A stretch of DNA of 64,000 bases. Source: Corynespora cassiicola (Eukaryota; Ascomycota; Dothideomycetes; Pleosporales; Corynesporascaceae). Below are positions 1 through 12,374 of this stretch, one piece after another. The notes beneath the pieces are model-generated. The model was given only the letters and a program-made list of their open reading frames with translations, ran no database searches and was not told where the DNA came from. The translations under genes and the position numbers were made by a program. The stretch spans positions 2,108,001-2,172,000 of the forward strand of contig JAEUWY010000001.1 of the NCBI GenBank assembly GCA_022059125.1, written 5' to 3'. Numbering within the stretch: position 1 is the first letter of the stretch; every line of letters starts with the position of its first letter.

Positions 1-819
1 AAAGACACTTCGCGTTTCCTTTGTCTAGAGAGACAATTTGAAAATACCATCACAGTCCAAGGTCCGCCAAATGCGGGTGTGGTTCCCAGGTCATGTGATC
101 AAAGCCCAACTTGAGGACCTCAGGACCTCAGAAAGAGACGGATATCAGGTACATTACCTTGGCGCGATGGAAAAGGAAACGATTTCGAGAAACCCCGAAA
201 GAGCCATCAGATGATGACCAAAGTACAGTCCGCACACCAAAACTGCAGACCCTATTCTTGTCCACACCTTCAGTCTCACCCCCCTCCGCATTTCCAAGAC
301 GACCCAACACATCCAACCTGACATAATCCCACCCAAATCTAGCATGCCCTACGCCCCACGCCTCTCGCCCAAGCACCTGTCCCACTAGATCCCCAACTCG
401 CACGCAACGGAGCGGTACGAGCCACGGGGCGCCGCATCTTAGTCCATCTGACGGCCAACCAGCCAGCCGGCCTACGCACATGCACACTCGCCCACCTCAC
501 CACGCACCCAAAATGGCAACCATGGTGGCCACTCCAACACGGCCCTCCCCCCACAGCCTCATCCTCATCCATCCCACTCCCACTCCCAATCTCATGCCAC
601 GCCACGCTCCCTCCCCAACTCCCATGTATGCATTGCAATGCAAGATTGAAAGCCGTAGCGCCGGCATCTCAATTGCGCCTTACCAACCCCCCGGGGCCTT
701 TTAACATGTAGTATTCAGGATCACACCCATGACCGGCATTTACACTGCAATCCCACAGTTATATAGATAGATGGGCAGATAGCCAGATCAACCACGCCTA
801 AGCGAATCCCACAAGGGGA

Positions 820-833
820 GGGGGGGGGGGGGG
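820..833. repeat. Homopolymer G tract (14 G)
   Basis: An uninterrupted run of 14 G is seen directly. Similar G or C runs occur at 18682-18694 and 1133-1143. Such runs are also prone to length errors in sequencing. Confidence 0.9.
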
Positions 834-948
834 TTGTATCGGACACCGAACCCCCAGCACCACCCCATGACAAGGTAAGGAACCCAGGAATCCAGGAATA
901 CGCCAGACATATGCGTACATGCGCGAGCGGAGGGGTCCGGGCCTCACA

Positions 949-970
949 TCATCGTCGTCGTCGTCGTCGT
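949..970. repeat. (TCG)n trinucleotide repeat
   Basis: About seven TCG/CGT units are seen directly in noncoding DNA. Confidence 0.85.
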
Positions 971-1403
971 TACCGCCATCGTAATCAGCCAGATCCGCCA
1001 ACACAGTCGCAGGGCAATCACAACAACAGCGAAGGGAGCGCGATGGCGAAAAGCAGCATTAGTAAAGCAGCGACAGTCGATATGCGGCCTAGCCTGGCTT
1101 AGCTGGACCAAAGCCCAGAACTCTCTTTTTCTCCCCCCCCCCCGTCTCCGTCTCCGTCCACTGTGCGCAACGCGAGGAGGAATTTGTTTGGCGGGTACGA
1201 GCCAGGACGGTCCGGGATGGGTGAACGTACGCGTTGTTGTGTCGCCCAATGGGTCCCGATTCGGGGCCTGCTCGCGGGGCGGGTTGCATGTGCAGGCCAG
1301 GTAGGTAGGCGCAGGAGCAAGGGGGAACACGGTAAGCGTGCATGTGTACAAGTCGCGTCGCGGGAGCGGAAATTGGCTTGTTCGTGATTTTTGATTCTCG
1401 TTT

Positions 1404-1438
1404 GCTGCTGCTGCTGCTGCTGCTGCTGTTGTTGTTGC
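1404..1438. repeat. (GCT)n/(GTT)n trinucleotide repeat
   Basis: Eight or so GCT units run into GTT units. The array lies in gene-free DNA, so it is not a coding homopolymer. Confidence 0.85.
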
Positions 1439-2272
1439 TATTGTGCAGCGCTGCGTTACCAGTGGCGATGGTGGCCGCGCGCGGTGCATGCATGGCTTGG
1501 TCGCGCGCTTCGGTAGGTGCGTGGTGTTGTTGCCGCGAACCAGCCCGGGACCGATGCGGTATCCTCCTGCAAGGGGGGTTGTCGAGGATAGACGACACCC
1601 TACTATGCACGTAGACCAGCAACCCATCCCTTACGGACGAACGGGCATTCTTTTTTTGTTTCTCGCAAGGGAGGAGAAAAAAAAAAGGAAGAGACACATG
1701 TCCCATGATGGGAAAAGAATGGCATCTGATAACCCTCACAGCCTCGGATGCTCCCCTTGACCACCCACCACGTACTTGCTACAAGATCGACACTTTTACC
1801 GTCCCTAGCTCTCGGACGCTCCGATACATATCCACACCTCCCAAGCAACACCTTCGAACCCGCGGTATCACCCACCTCCGATCCCCCCCTCCAAATGCCT
1901 CCCGCGGGCGCTGTACCCGGCAATTGGCTTAATTCCTGGGTTACATGTTTGAGCCCTGTTCAGACGGGTACCAATGGGCAAGGATCAGAGATGCGGCCTC
2001 GGAGACCAAGCGTGGAGACTGCATTGAACGTGAACATGTATTTGAATTTTTTTATGCTTGGATTGGAGGGGTTGGGACTAGTCGGCTACCTAGGTAGGTA
2101 CTCAAGGTGGGTAGTGTGTGGGAGACTGCTGCCGCGGCGTGGCATCCCCAACCCCATCTGGACATGTCATTCTGCCATTCTGGAATGCTAGCACTCTACT
2201 TGTAGTCTGCGCAGAGTGCAGATTTGCAGAATCGGCGGCGCATCTGGAAGTACCCCGGAGAGCAAGAGCCGT

Positions 2273-2306
2273 AGTGCGTGCGTGCGTGCGTGCGTGCATG
2301 CATGCA
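2273..2306. repeat. (GTGC)n/(ATGC)n tetranucleotide repeat
   Basis: Tandem GTGC units change to ATGC units at the right end. Seen directly; noncoding. Confidence 0.85.
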
Positions 2307-5300
2307 AGCCGTGGCCGTGCATCTATCAATCGGCCTGTCTGGCTGGGAACGTGGGCTTTGGCCATGCGGGGTGGCTGCGATTCTCGGGCCACGCGCGCTG
2401 TGTCTTAGTTGTCTCTTACTGTTTTGTGTTTTTGTGCACGGAGATTAGACCCAAGGGAAACGCGTGGAGAAGGGCGTGGTGGGAGATTGATGGGTGACAG
2501 GCCTTTCCGCACGTGAGGGCGTCGATCCGGAGATGCAACCTACATGCAGATAACGCATAACAAGACGGCACAGGCCCGGAAACCCCGCGGCCGGTCTGCT
2601 TAGAGAGAAGAGGAGGGTGCTCGGTTTGGACCTTGTATAGATGCGACTTACTCGCCGAGCATATCGATGGCACATACAGTGCTTTTGTCGAGCAAGACGT
2701 GCTACTACTACGGCTACTACGGCTTCGAACGGCCACGTTCGGGCGCGACACCCGAGGGTAAGACGTTGGGAACTGCTCCATGGACGGACCGTCGCCGCTA
2801 CGCTTTCGTAGCCACGGCCGTTTGATGGATCCCTTTGCCTACTACAGCTGGAATTTTCGACCAGCCTCGCTCATGTGCGTTGCGGGCCCCGGCTGATTGG
2901 TGGGATTTGGCCAGCCCTGGAAAGGCCTCGCCTTTCCACTCCACTCGCGAAGGATTGCAATCCACATCACCACACAAACGCCATTATTGTGATGGCTCCC
3001 GTGACATTCCACTTTCAGGCAGTAAGCACGCGGAGCGAGGCCGCAACCTGTAAGGTGTGAAGGCATCCAACGCATGCAGGGAACGCGCCGTCTTGCGGCT
3101 CTGTGTTTGCCTCGTCCGCAGGATTGGGCAATGCATGGATTGGTATCCCTGACCTCGCCATCCCAGCAGATGCATACAGATGTCCTACTGTAAGGGCCTG
3201 GGGATATGGTTGTGCGGCTGTGCTGAACACCAGCTCCACGTGCAAGACACGCAGAAACGTGGAAAATGGAGGTTTGGGGAGCCTTCGTCGGCATGACAAT
3301 GGTCGTGTTACCAGGTTGCGGGGTTCGTACGATTGCAATGTGGCAAAAATTGTTGATTATGGGCCCCGTCAGACGGCGCAATGTGTGCGAGAGACGGAGC
3401 TACCACGAGTGGAAATTGGCTCCTCAGTGGGTTCACCTGCAGGTGGGAATGCGCTCCTCTGGGACTGATTAGGCTGTCTCTTTCATGAGCAACCTGTCAG
3501 TCTGCGCAGCTGAAGACGTCGAGAAGATAGTCGACAGTTCGCAGGCGCTCCGACCATTATCGCGACGCCGATATATTGGTGCACGTAGTGTACCACGATT
3601 AAGAAGATGCAATGGACCCTGGTCGTCAGAATGCATACGAGAAGGAATTCGTTAGTCTGTGGCAAACCGGAGGGTGAGCAAAGTAGGTACAACAGTCTTG
3701 ACCTGGTGATCTGGGCCGGCCCGGTCTTTCAATGGTCGATAGCTTGCGCAAGCTCTGCAGTAGCCCTATGTTCGATGAATCCCACACCGGGGCTGGAGAA
3801 CGGTTCTGCTTGGAAGCGGTGCTGGGCTGTGGGGACCGGAGAGTAAGCACATCGCCGCCTGCGTGGTACCTGCGTCGTTCGGTGTCGGAGTCTGCCAAAT
3901 TATGCAAGCCCTTGGGATGTATTGATGATTCTGCCATGTGCGCCACAGTAAATGTAGGAGACACGTCCGAGAGGGAAATAACGAGCGTCGTGGGAAGGGG
4001 GAAACTCTATCTGAGCCGCACGAAGAAAAGGGATGACAAAGTCCAATGAGCACAAGTCGAATTCCATTGGAGGCGGGGTACTTTTAGGAAATGCATTGCG
4101 AAAATCCATAGTGAGGGGTATGCATACATGTGATATTTTCTTTGGTCTTATCGTAATCTTGTGCGTGTGCAGTGCAGTAGTTGTACGCAGAGGGTACATG
4201 TCAAATATGCGCTGGTATGCACTGGCATGCACAAGTTAATGCGCGAATATGCACATGTAGGGTGAATAAAGAAGCTCCACATGCTTCGAGAGGTTGTCAA
4301 AAAAAAAACATGAAACGACGGGGAACCGCACCACTATATGAGATTCAGTCGGACAACGTGAACATGCGAAACGCGGATGCCTCCCGCAACCTACACAGTG
4401 ACAACCCACGGTTCTGATCGCAGCGCTTGCCACATACAACAAGCGTAAGCGTAAGCGCAGGAAAGATTTGATGGACCACCATCGTTGTCGTCACGACAAT
4501 TGTATCATGAGGATGCATCGGATGGATGAGGCTCGTTCCACGCGGTGTGTTGCTTTGCCATGTGGACAGTTACCGGACCCCTGCTTTCTCAATCGCACAT
4601 TGCGCTTGGTTGTCTCGCTGTTTGTTTATTTATACTCTTCGCGAAGTTTGCCAGAGTCCTTCTAGGTGGATTGTCGCGTGCGGGCGGGGGGGTCCTCCAA
4701 TGGGAGCGCATGGCGGCGCATGGTAGGGTCCCAGTACCAGGAAACGAAAGTCAATAGACTGAGTAGGAGGAGGATAGGAATTTGAGCCGGATCGCTGCTC
4801 TGGCTGAGCGGGAGATCCGCGTGGCGCTGGCGATCGTAGCGGGGGAGGATATGGTGTTGAGGGGGCGCTCGGCAAGCGTCCCACGGTCGACCAGTATGCG
4901 CAAGCGGACGCCATGGCCGTCAGTTGCCAATAGTCGAACTTTCCAATCATGACAGATGGAGACTCAGGCAGCACCCAAAAGTCGCATGTTCAATCTGCAA
5001 ACGTTGGTCTATCGAAAAAAGCAAAAGGCTTCGGCAGCCAACGGTTTGAGGGCGTTCGGGGATTTTCGTGCAGCGGGTACAAGCCTCAGGCTCGCACTAC
5101 TCCCAACAGCCATGGGCGTTGATTGTGTTGAATGTTCCGAGGAAGGCTTATGGGGACCACGCAAAAGTTAACATGGGCTTTGAACGCCGAGAATAGCAGC
5201 AAGCTGGCTACAAGGTCTGCAAGCGAAAGTCGAGGGTGATTGTGGCTACCTGGCTCCTGGCAAGACTAGCCACAGCAAATCATGTACGAAGACGAGAATT

Positions 5301-6400
5301 GACCGAGAAGCAAGGGAGTTTACGAAGTATCCGTCATGGACCGGCTGCGCGAACCTGGGGCACGACGCGAAAAACGGGGCGGGCAACAGCTGCCGCGAAC
5401 CTAGAGGCAGACGAGGCTACCCAAAAGCAGGCAAGCAGAGAGCCGCTGGTACCCAATTTTCGGAAGCGTCTGAGGCATTTGCGGTCTTGCGAGCAAGGGA
5501 GTGACGCAGCCTACTACGGCAGGGCTCGGCGGACGCAGCGGGACGAATTGTTTGTCGTGATGTGTCAGCGGGCATGCAAAGACCGTGGGGAGTTTTTTCT
5601 GGAGCGTAAGACGGGGTGCCGAGGGCTGACGAAAGCCGGCAGGACGATTTCTGATCCGCCTTCAGAAGAGTGGTTCCCTAGAGGAAAAGGACCGAGCGGG
5701 CGATGCAGGTACAGGCTAGAGGCAGGGTTCCTAAGTTTGGAGGCATGTTTGCAGAATTTGTTGACGTTCAGGGCCCACGCTGCTGTGGCCGCTGAAGGTC
5801 CCGCCGGACGGGCACCAGGGTGGTTTCTTGGTCGTTTACGTGTGTGGCTTGGGGCCCGAGGTTCGTATTCGCCGGTAGATGAAGGTCCAGTCCATCCCAA
5901 TTACAGTACAGGCGCTTGGAAGGTTGCAAAAAAGGCCGCTGAAAAGACGTCAGGCAGTGGGACGGGGTCCGGCACGCATTCAGCGACGCGGCAGCATGGA
6001 TGACCGTGGCCGCGGCCGGAGCAGCAGCATCAAGATCGACCCCAGAGGGCTGGTCGCGGGCAGCTTCTCGGGACTCGCAAGACCCGTGGAGAAGCTGTGG
6101 TGCATGGCCTAGAGGCGGTGCTAGAGGTGCTAGAGGTGCGCCGTTGCTGGCACAGCGGCCATTCGTGGGACGCTGGCCGAGAGCGAGAGAGCGAGAGGCT
6201 GGTGGTTGCAAAGGCACCCGGCGCAGGCGCGCGTACGACCTGGGGGGGTGGGCTGGACGATAAAGAGAGAACGTAATAGGAATATCACAATTGCAAGTCG
6301 TTGGTGACGGGATGGGAGGATGCACCTGGGCGGCTGCAGTGAGATGAGAGGGATGCGGCGCGCCCAAGGCTCGGGACGCGGCTGCGTACCTGCAGCCATT

Positions 6401-6436
6401 CGACGACGACGACGACGACGACTACCACCACCACCA
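6401..6436. repeat. (CGA)n(CCA)n compound trinucleotide repeat
   Basis: Seven CGA units are followed by CTA and several CCA units. Seen directly. The array creates artificial poly-Arg or poly-Val frames that should not be read as genes. Confidence 0.85.
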
Positions 6437-7220
6437 TGCCGACGGCGACTTTGTTGGAGTCGAAGGGCTGGCGAAGCTGAATATTGCATTGTGCGTGCCG
6501 GCGGTGCCAGTGGTGCGAGGCGCTGGCTGCTGGCTGCTGTTCCGCCGCACACGCGGGTCTCTCGTGCCCTGCCATGGCCTTGCAGGGCCTTGGTCGGTTC
6601 TGGACGAAGAGCGACGCTGGACCGGGGCCGTGGGTGGGACGCTGAGTTGGTGGCCCTGCGCGTCCATCACCTCCCCATCCAACCCATTCCAATCTATCTG
6701 GTCCCGGACGCTTGGAATCCTCTCCAGACGCACCTTGAAGGAGATCCGGCATGGCCAGCCCGCCTGTAGCACCTCGTCGCTCGGGCGCCTCGCCGCCGGC
6801 CGCCGGCCAACTTGGAGCAGCAGCAGCAGCAGCAACAACAGTCGACAGAGGCACTGCGGTGTCAAGAGGCGAGACGAGACGAGCCATGGTGGAGAGCAGC
6901 AGGGCGGATGGGCCGGCGGCCGTGGGCGCAATGGCAGTCGTCGTGGTCGCGTCGGTGTGCTCGCGACTGCGCCGGGATGCATCAGTCACTCCACATCCCC
7001 CCACGGCGGCGGCGCCTGTCCTGATTCCCTCGACCTGGGCCGTGGAGCTGCTCGCCCTCTGCTATCTCGTGGTCCCTATTCCCAGAGCAGTTCCGGGCTC
7101 CGGCGCCCTGCTGCCGCTGAGAGAGAGAAGACGAGAGAGGGCCTCGTGCGAGCTGACACGGGCGGCCATTGTCGCACGGCGGCCGAGGGCGAGGTCACGA
7201 TGCCATGGCATGGTGTCAGT

Positions 7221-7251
7221 GCTGGTGCTGGTGCCGGTGCCGGTGCCGGTG
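7221..7251. repeat. (GGTGCC)n hexamer repeat
   Basis: Five GGTGCT/GGTGCC hexamers in tandem, seen directly in noncoding DNA. Confidence 0.8.
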
Positions 7252-7546
7252 GGATTGCCAGTGCCGATTGCAACCCTCAATGGCCATGCAAGGCCCGTGG
7301 AGGGGACGTGGACGAAGCCGTGGCCGTGGGCGTCGATTGTTGCCCCAAGTGGCAGGCTACGATGACCCAGCAGCGACGCGCCCTCTGCTCGCCTTGGACG
7401 GCGTAGTCGAAACGTCGGCTTGTCGTCGACCCATCAGCGTTTGAGCCGCGCCGTCAGCCCGCAACCTTGTGCATGGCCCGACAGTGACAACCGCCGTTCA
7501 TGCGCTCGCACACTTGCTCGTTCCTCAGGCCACGGCTCTGCACACG

Positions 7547-7593
7547 GCGGCCACTGCGGCCACTGCGGCCTCTGAGGCCTTGGAGGCCACTGC
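7547..7593. repeat. Degenerate GGCCACTGC repeat
   Basis: The 9-mer GGCCACTGC repeats directly about twice and then degenerates into related GGCC-ending units. Seen directly. Confidence 0.7.
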
Positions 7594-7923
7594 GGGGTAT
7601 CGAGGGCGGCTTTCGGCTGTTTCAGCGCGCTGTCTGCCCCGATCAGACAAGATCGCTGGTGGCTGGAACGGCTCCCTAAACCCTAACCGGCCGCTCTGCT
7701 TGCGCGGTGCAGCGCGGTGCAGCGCGCGGTGATCACCGCCGCCTTGGGTTCCGCTCGACGACACGCTGCAGCCAGATGCGGACGTTGCTGGCCGACGAGG
7801 CCTCCTCACGCGGACGAGGGGAGAGGGGGAGAGGGGGGCGGAGGGGGACGAGAGGACAGAGACGCCAGACGCCCTGCGCCCTGGGCATGCGCTGCTGCTG
7901 TTGCACTTGGCGGCTTCGTCGTC

Positions 7924-7955
7924 CTGCGACCTGCGACCTGCGACCTGCGACCTGC
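7924..7955. repeat. (CTGCGAC)n 7-bp minisatellite
   Basis: About 4.5 perfect copies of the 7-mer CTGCGAC lie in tandem, followed to about 8012 by a looser CTGGC/TTGGC-rich repeat. A 7-bp unit does not keep reading frame, which argues against coding function. Confidence 0.85.
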
Positions 7956-9015
7956 CTCCCGCAACCTGCTGGCCTGCTGGCTTGCTGGCTTGCGGCTTGC
8001 TGGCTGCTCGCCCTGCCGGACCCGTGGCTGTTGGGCCGGTGCGGTGGGCGCCCGTTCGGCACCCAGCGCACCCAGCAGTCGCTGCGAGAGCCAAAAACGA
8101 AAAAGGCTCCTTTTCTCCTCGCCTTGTCGACCGCCACCCGTCGCAGTTCGTGCTGTCCTGCCCGACACACTGACGAGAGGTCAGCGCTCCTAAGATTTCA
8201 GGCCCTGAGACGCCGACATGTTTCTCCGTTCCACGACGCCTCGGACGACGCAGCAGATTGGACTGCCCTTCATCTGGCTGCTGGCTGGACAGGCCCCCTT
8301 TGCGGCCGCTGCTCTCGCGCAGCACCATTTAGCCGTTTATTCTCGGGCAGGCCCAATCACCGCTGAGGATTATTTCCCCTGCAATGTTATATTGTCTTGC
8401 GCCGCCGTGTCGGGCCGCGTTATCGGGGGCATCGATGCTCACTGGTGAGGTCAGCCGTGCGTCCTCCTGGCTCGTCCTGGCTGGTCCTGCCTGTCCCTGG
8501 CTCCCGCCGCTCCCCACCACTAACACGCCCCCAAGCACCATCGACGCCGGCACAACTGGCCTCAACTGGCCTTGACGGGCGCGCCCCATGCCCAGCCCAG
8601 CCTGCGCCCATGCGGAGCCCTGGCCCGCCCCTGCAAGCCCATGCCGGCCCTAGCCCGCCTGCTGAACCCCCCATCCTGCATCCTGGCTCCTTGCGTGCAG
8701 CGGCCCTGGTCCCTGTCGTCTACACAACGCTAACCTCGGCGAGCTCTGAGCACAATTCACACCTTTCTCCACATGCTCTCCGCTGCTTTGTGTACGCCCG
8801 CCGCCCTAGTCCCCTACTGATGCCATCCCTACATCTGCTGCTGCTGCTGCCCTGCCGCCTGCAAGAGCTCCCTCCAGCTCCAGTCTCACATCGCACAGCA
8901 TGCACTACTCGCGCCCACACCCCTACTGAGGCTCTCCCCCATATACTTCGTGCCTCGCCCGCCCGAGTCTCTGCACCACCGCCCGACTCCACCCTCTCTT
9001 CGTGTTTTGTGCCTT

Positions 9016-9017
<2 letters not shown>

Positions 9018-9050
<33 letters not shown>
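9018..9050. repeat. (GCT)n trinucleotide repeat
   Basis: Eleven GCT units lie in the pyrimidine-rich leader region about 620 bp upstream of the CRIB-gene start codon. Confidence 0.9.
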
Positions 9051-9052
<2 letters not shown>

Positions 9053-9241
9053 CGCTTCCTTGTCTTTCCTTATTTCCCTGACCACCGCCATTCGGCCGCG
9101 CTCTCTCACGTCCCCCCCGATCCATACAGCACATCCCCGTGTCGAGACCACCAACAGACAGCCGTGCTCATCCTTCCCCCTCGAGCACAGAGGCACCGCT
9201 TCCCCGTTGTCGCCATACATCCGGTCATCGACCTCCATCAG

Positions 9242-9438
9242 GTACGCTTATATTGCTCGCCGCATGCCTGCTCCTCTGTTACCCTTTTCGCTCCCCTTGA
9301 CCATGCCTGGGTTTTTCCGGCCCTAGTCCTGGCCAAATTCTCCCCTTCTCCAATCCTCCAACCCTGTCCGCCCTCTGCCGTGTCGCTGGGCTCCTGCGCC
9401 AGATATACCGTCGCTTGCTCCACTAACGCGCCAGACAG
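9242..9438 (+). other. Probable 5'-UTR intron of the CRIB gene
   Basis: A GTACGC donor follows CATCAG at 9242. A CTAAC branch-like motif lies at 9423-9427, with AG acceptors at 9434 and 9438. It lies in the presumed leader of the CRIB-domain gene, so no reading frame tests it. This is inference from signals only. Confidence 0.35.
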
Positions 9439-9666
9439 TCCCTCTTCCTGGACCTTTTTTCTTTCCATCGAAAACATCCGGACACGAGGCCGCGGCAGCT
9501 TTCCCCAGAGTCATCTGCCTCCACCGGCCCTCCATCCCTCCATGGTTGTGGACCTTAGCACTTCTGCCATAGAGTTGCGGGGCTCCGTGCACGCCAGTCC
9601 AGCATTCCCCGACCAACGTCTACCAACTGCCCCCCCGTCGCCGGTGGAGACGCCAAAGTCTGAGAC

Positions 9667-12374
9667 ATGTTCATGTTCAATAAGAATGGCGTCCAGCCGC
9701 GTTCGAGGCAGTCCTCGGTAGACTCCCTGGTTACCGACCCTTCGACCTCGACCTCCATCTCTGATGCGTGGGTGTCTCAGTCATCGGATGCATCTTCATA
9801 TGGAGACATGTCCTCATCCGATCTTCGCCAACGGCCGCTCACTGGAAAGAGGAGTTCCGTCTTCAACCTGCGTTCCAGGAGCAACACGGCCACCTCAACC
9901 ACCTCGTCCTTTGTCTCTCTGACCCCCCCGGGCATGGGTGGCCACCACGACAACCGTTCGTCCCAGGACCTCCGACACATGTCCGGCCAGAACATTCTCG
10001 ACTTCCCTGGAGCCAAGAGGTCGCTCTTTCGTGGAAAGAAGGGGAAGAGGCTGAGTGGATCGTTTGCGCCCAATTTCTCCATGGACGAAGGTGAAGAGCA
10101 GGATGCTGGGAGCAGGAGGACCTCGGTGTTGCGAAAGAGTAGGAGGATTATCCATCAATCCGAAAGCGCAGGTATGTCCTTTGATCATTCCTCCCCCCCC
10201 CCCCCTCCTCCTCCTTCGTGTGCCCAGCTCATCGCTCCGCAGCACACCCTCTCAAGAACCGCATTTCCAGCCCATTCGACTTCCAGCACATCACCCACAC
10301 CGACCGCCATCAGTTCGCTGCTCTGGAACAGGCCTCTGGAAACGAGCTTGTTGCCGAGTTCTGGGCCGTCCGTGCCTCGCAAGCTCCGCGTCGCAACCTT
10401 AACGGCATTAAAGCCGACGAGCTTCATTTCAACAACTTTTCGTCCGAGAACCTGTCCAATCCGGAATCTTCGTCTGTCCCCAGGTCACCTCCAGTCAGCC
10501 CAGGTCCGGCTCAGGACTGGCAGCAGCCCGAATCTCCTCTTCAATCATCCGGCAGGTCACTCCGCTTGACCAGGTCTGTTGAGAGCTTTTCGCAACCTGG
10601 TGTCAACCCTCGTACGCACCGTCACACCCAATCCGTCAATGCCCCGCCTAGGGTGTCTTCTCGCGTCCCACTTGCCCCAATTGACGATCTACCGGAGGAG
10701 GCAACGGAATACCGACGCCCTCGTTTGTCGTCTCTGCCGCGGTCAAATAGGAACTCTGGTGTATGGGACAGGCTCGCCCCGCAGAGCCCCCCAATCGTTA
10801 GCGAACTTCCTCCCATGGCCGAGGAGCCAACCGTAGGGCATGCGGTCACCACCCCCGACGACTCTGCCATCCATCCCTCGACTCCTCCCTTCAGTCCAGG
10901 CCTAGACGATGTGGCTGAGGAGCCAGACCGATTCGTCAGCCCCAGGCCTGCCCCTCGCCCTCCTGTCAGGGCTTCGCGGTCACCATCGTTTGACTCGTTT
11001 TCGTTCAGCAGCCCCCGCTCTCCAATTGCAAGGTCTCACAGCAGGAAGAGCTCCTACATGTCCCCTAGATGTGCAAGTCAGCGGGGTTCGATGACGAGGC
11101 CAATGTCTCAAATGTCGGAGACCTTGGGGTCGACTACCATCACCCGCAGGGCTTCCATCCGCAGGCCCCCTGCCTCTCGAAGGAAGTCGAACACTTGGCG
11201 CGTCATTGAAGAGTCCTGGGAGGATGACATTGACTACATTTATGACAATGCTCTCGAAGCCGATTGCGACTTCGATTGGGACCGTGCGTCCGATGACGGT
11301 GCTTACGAGGACAGAGACCGCACTCCTGAGCAACAAGACCACCTGCGACCATCCAGTGCTACTTCTCAGGGCACACAGACGGCTTCTGTCGTCTCCGATG
11401 ATGAGCACATTCCTCGCGCCAGATTCTTCCCTGGAGCTTTCCGGCCCTCACTCTTGGTCCCAAGTGCCTCGAGTGTCCCAGAGCTGGAGTCCAGGTCTGC
11501 CATCTCAGCGTCCACGGCCGAGTCCGGGGCTCACACTCCTTGCGACTTCTTCAACTCGCTGGAGCACCACCAATCCCAATTTTCCGAGGGGTACAATCTG
11601 AACCCCACCCTTCTCGCACCCCCCGAGTTCAAGGATGAGGTCAACCACGAGGAAATGTACCACGATCTGCTTGCCGAGTACGAGAGCTCTGATCGCCACT
11701 TCCCACTCCTCGACGCAACTCGGAGCATAGCTAGCTCGACCCGCAGCAGTCACGTGCGCTCCAGCAAACGCAGCTCATACGACAGCAGCCTCATGTCATG
11801 CGGACAGGGTTCTGGCTCGTGGAGCTCACCCATGCGCCGCTCTGCAAGCTCATCTGGAAGCCTTCCGGAGCTTGTGCACTCTCGACGGGCTCGTCGGGAC
11901 TTTAGCGTCATGGTCGACCAGCTCTCTGAGCAGGTTGCCTCATTCGCCAGCTTTGGTGAAGACGATGATGAGTGCGACGACAACGACACTACACCTCCCG
12001 GTCGTCTCTCCCAGGACCGCACTTTCTTCGCCTCTGAGGAGGATGAGCAGCAGCAAAACGACGTGATCCCCTCGATTGAGGTCGAGGTCAGAGCTTCTCT
12101 GGAGCTTGCACGCCAGGGCTCCACTCGTTCCACCCGTGCTCCTCTCCACCACAAGTACGCCTCGTCGGATAGTGTCGCCAAGCTCATGGCATCTCCACTG
12201 CCGGCTACGCCGGAATCGCCGCAGGGGCCAAAGACTCGTGGCCGATCGGCCAGCTCGAGCAATGCTGTTCGCGGCAACAGGCAGCCGTACTTGAGCCTCT
12301 TTCCCTCCCCGCCAAAGCACGCTCAGCTCCCCAACTCTCCTGGTGCCCTGAGCCCTAGCTCCCCGCGATTCTAA
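9667..12374 (+). CDS. CRIB-domain protein (putative Cdc42/Rac effector), 878 aa
   Basis: Two exons, 9667-10171 and 10243-12374, joined by a GTATGT...CGCAG intron; an alternative acceptor at 10227 also keeps frame and adds five residues. A CRIB motif follows the junction at about residues 169-190, with the core ISSPFDFQHITH, the pattern that binds GTP-loaded Cdc42/Rac. The rest is long, low in predicted structure, and very rich in Ser, Pro and Arg, with acidic patches (DDDECDDNDTT near residue 740) and many SP/RSxS-type sites, suggesting a disordered phosphorylated scaffold. No kinase, SH3 or WH1 domain is visible, so it is not a PAK or WASP. Filamentous fungi commonly have such a protein, and a role in polarity or actin signalling is inferred. 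The start ATG has another in-frame ATG two codons later. No further intron is needed. Confidence 0.85.

Larger units (their letters stand above)
1..9241. other. Long gene-free GC-rich region with microsatellites
   Basis: I find no convincing protein gene here on either strand. The longer open frames (for example 5236-6003, 6489-7406 and the antisense frame 7525-8328) are low-complexity Arg/Ala/Pro/Ser/Gly-rich, overlap one another on several frames, and match no family I know, which is what GC-rich noncoding DNA produces. The stretch holds many short tandem repeats, listed separately, and becomes pyrimidine-rich from about 8.4 kb, as fungal promoters and leaders often are. Part of the right end is probably promoter and 5' leader of the CRIB-domain gene. 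A noncoding RNA cannot be excluded without transcript data. Confidence 0.6.

Noticed and set aside
5236..7406. Long plus- and minus-strand frames such as 5236-6003 and 6489-7406
   Set aside because: Arg/Ala/Gly-rich, mutually overlapping and crossing trinucleotide repeats; no family likeness.
7675..7692. CCCTAAACCCTAACC, telomere-like
   Set aside because: Only two units in the middle of the window; far too short to be a telomere or interstitial telomere tract.
8397..9326. 309-codon frame upstream of the CRIB gene
   Set aside because: Pro/Ser/Ala-rich low complexity in pyrimidine-rich leader DNA, containing a poly-Ala from the (GCT)n repeat.
10218..10242. Start of the CRIB second-exon frame at 10218 as an independent gene start
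   Set aside because: It begins with GTG, and the intron join from 9667-10171 gives a continuous, family-like CRIB region.
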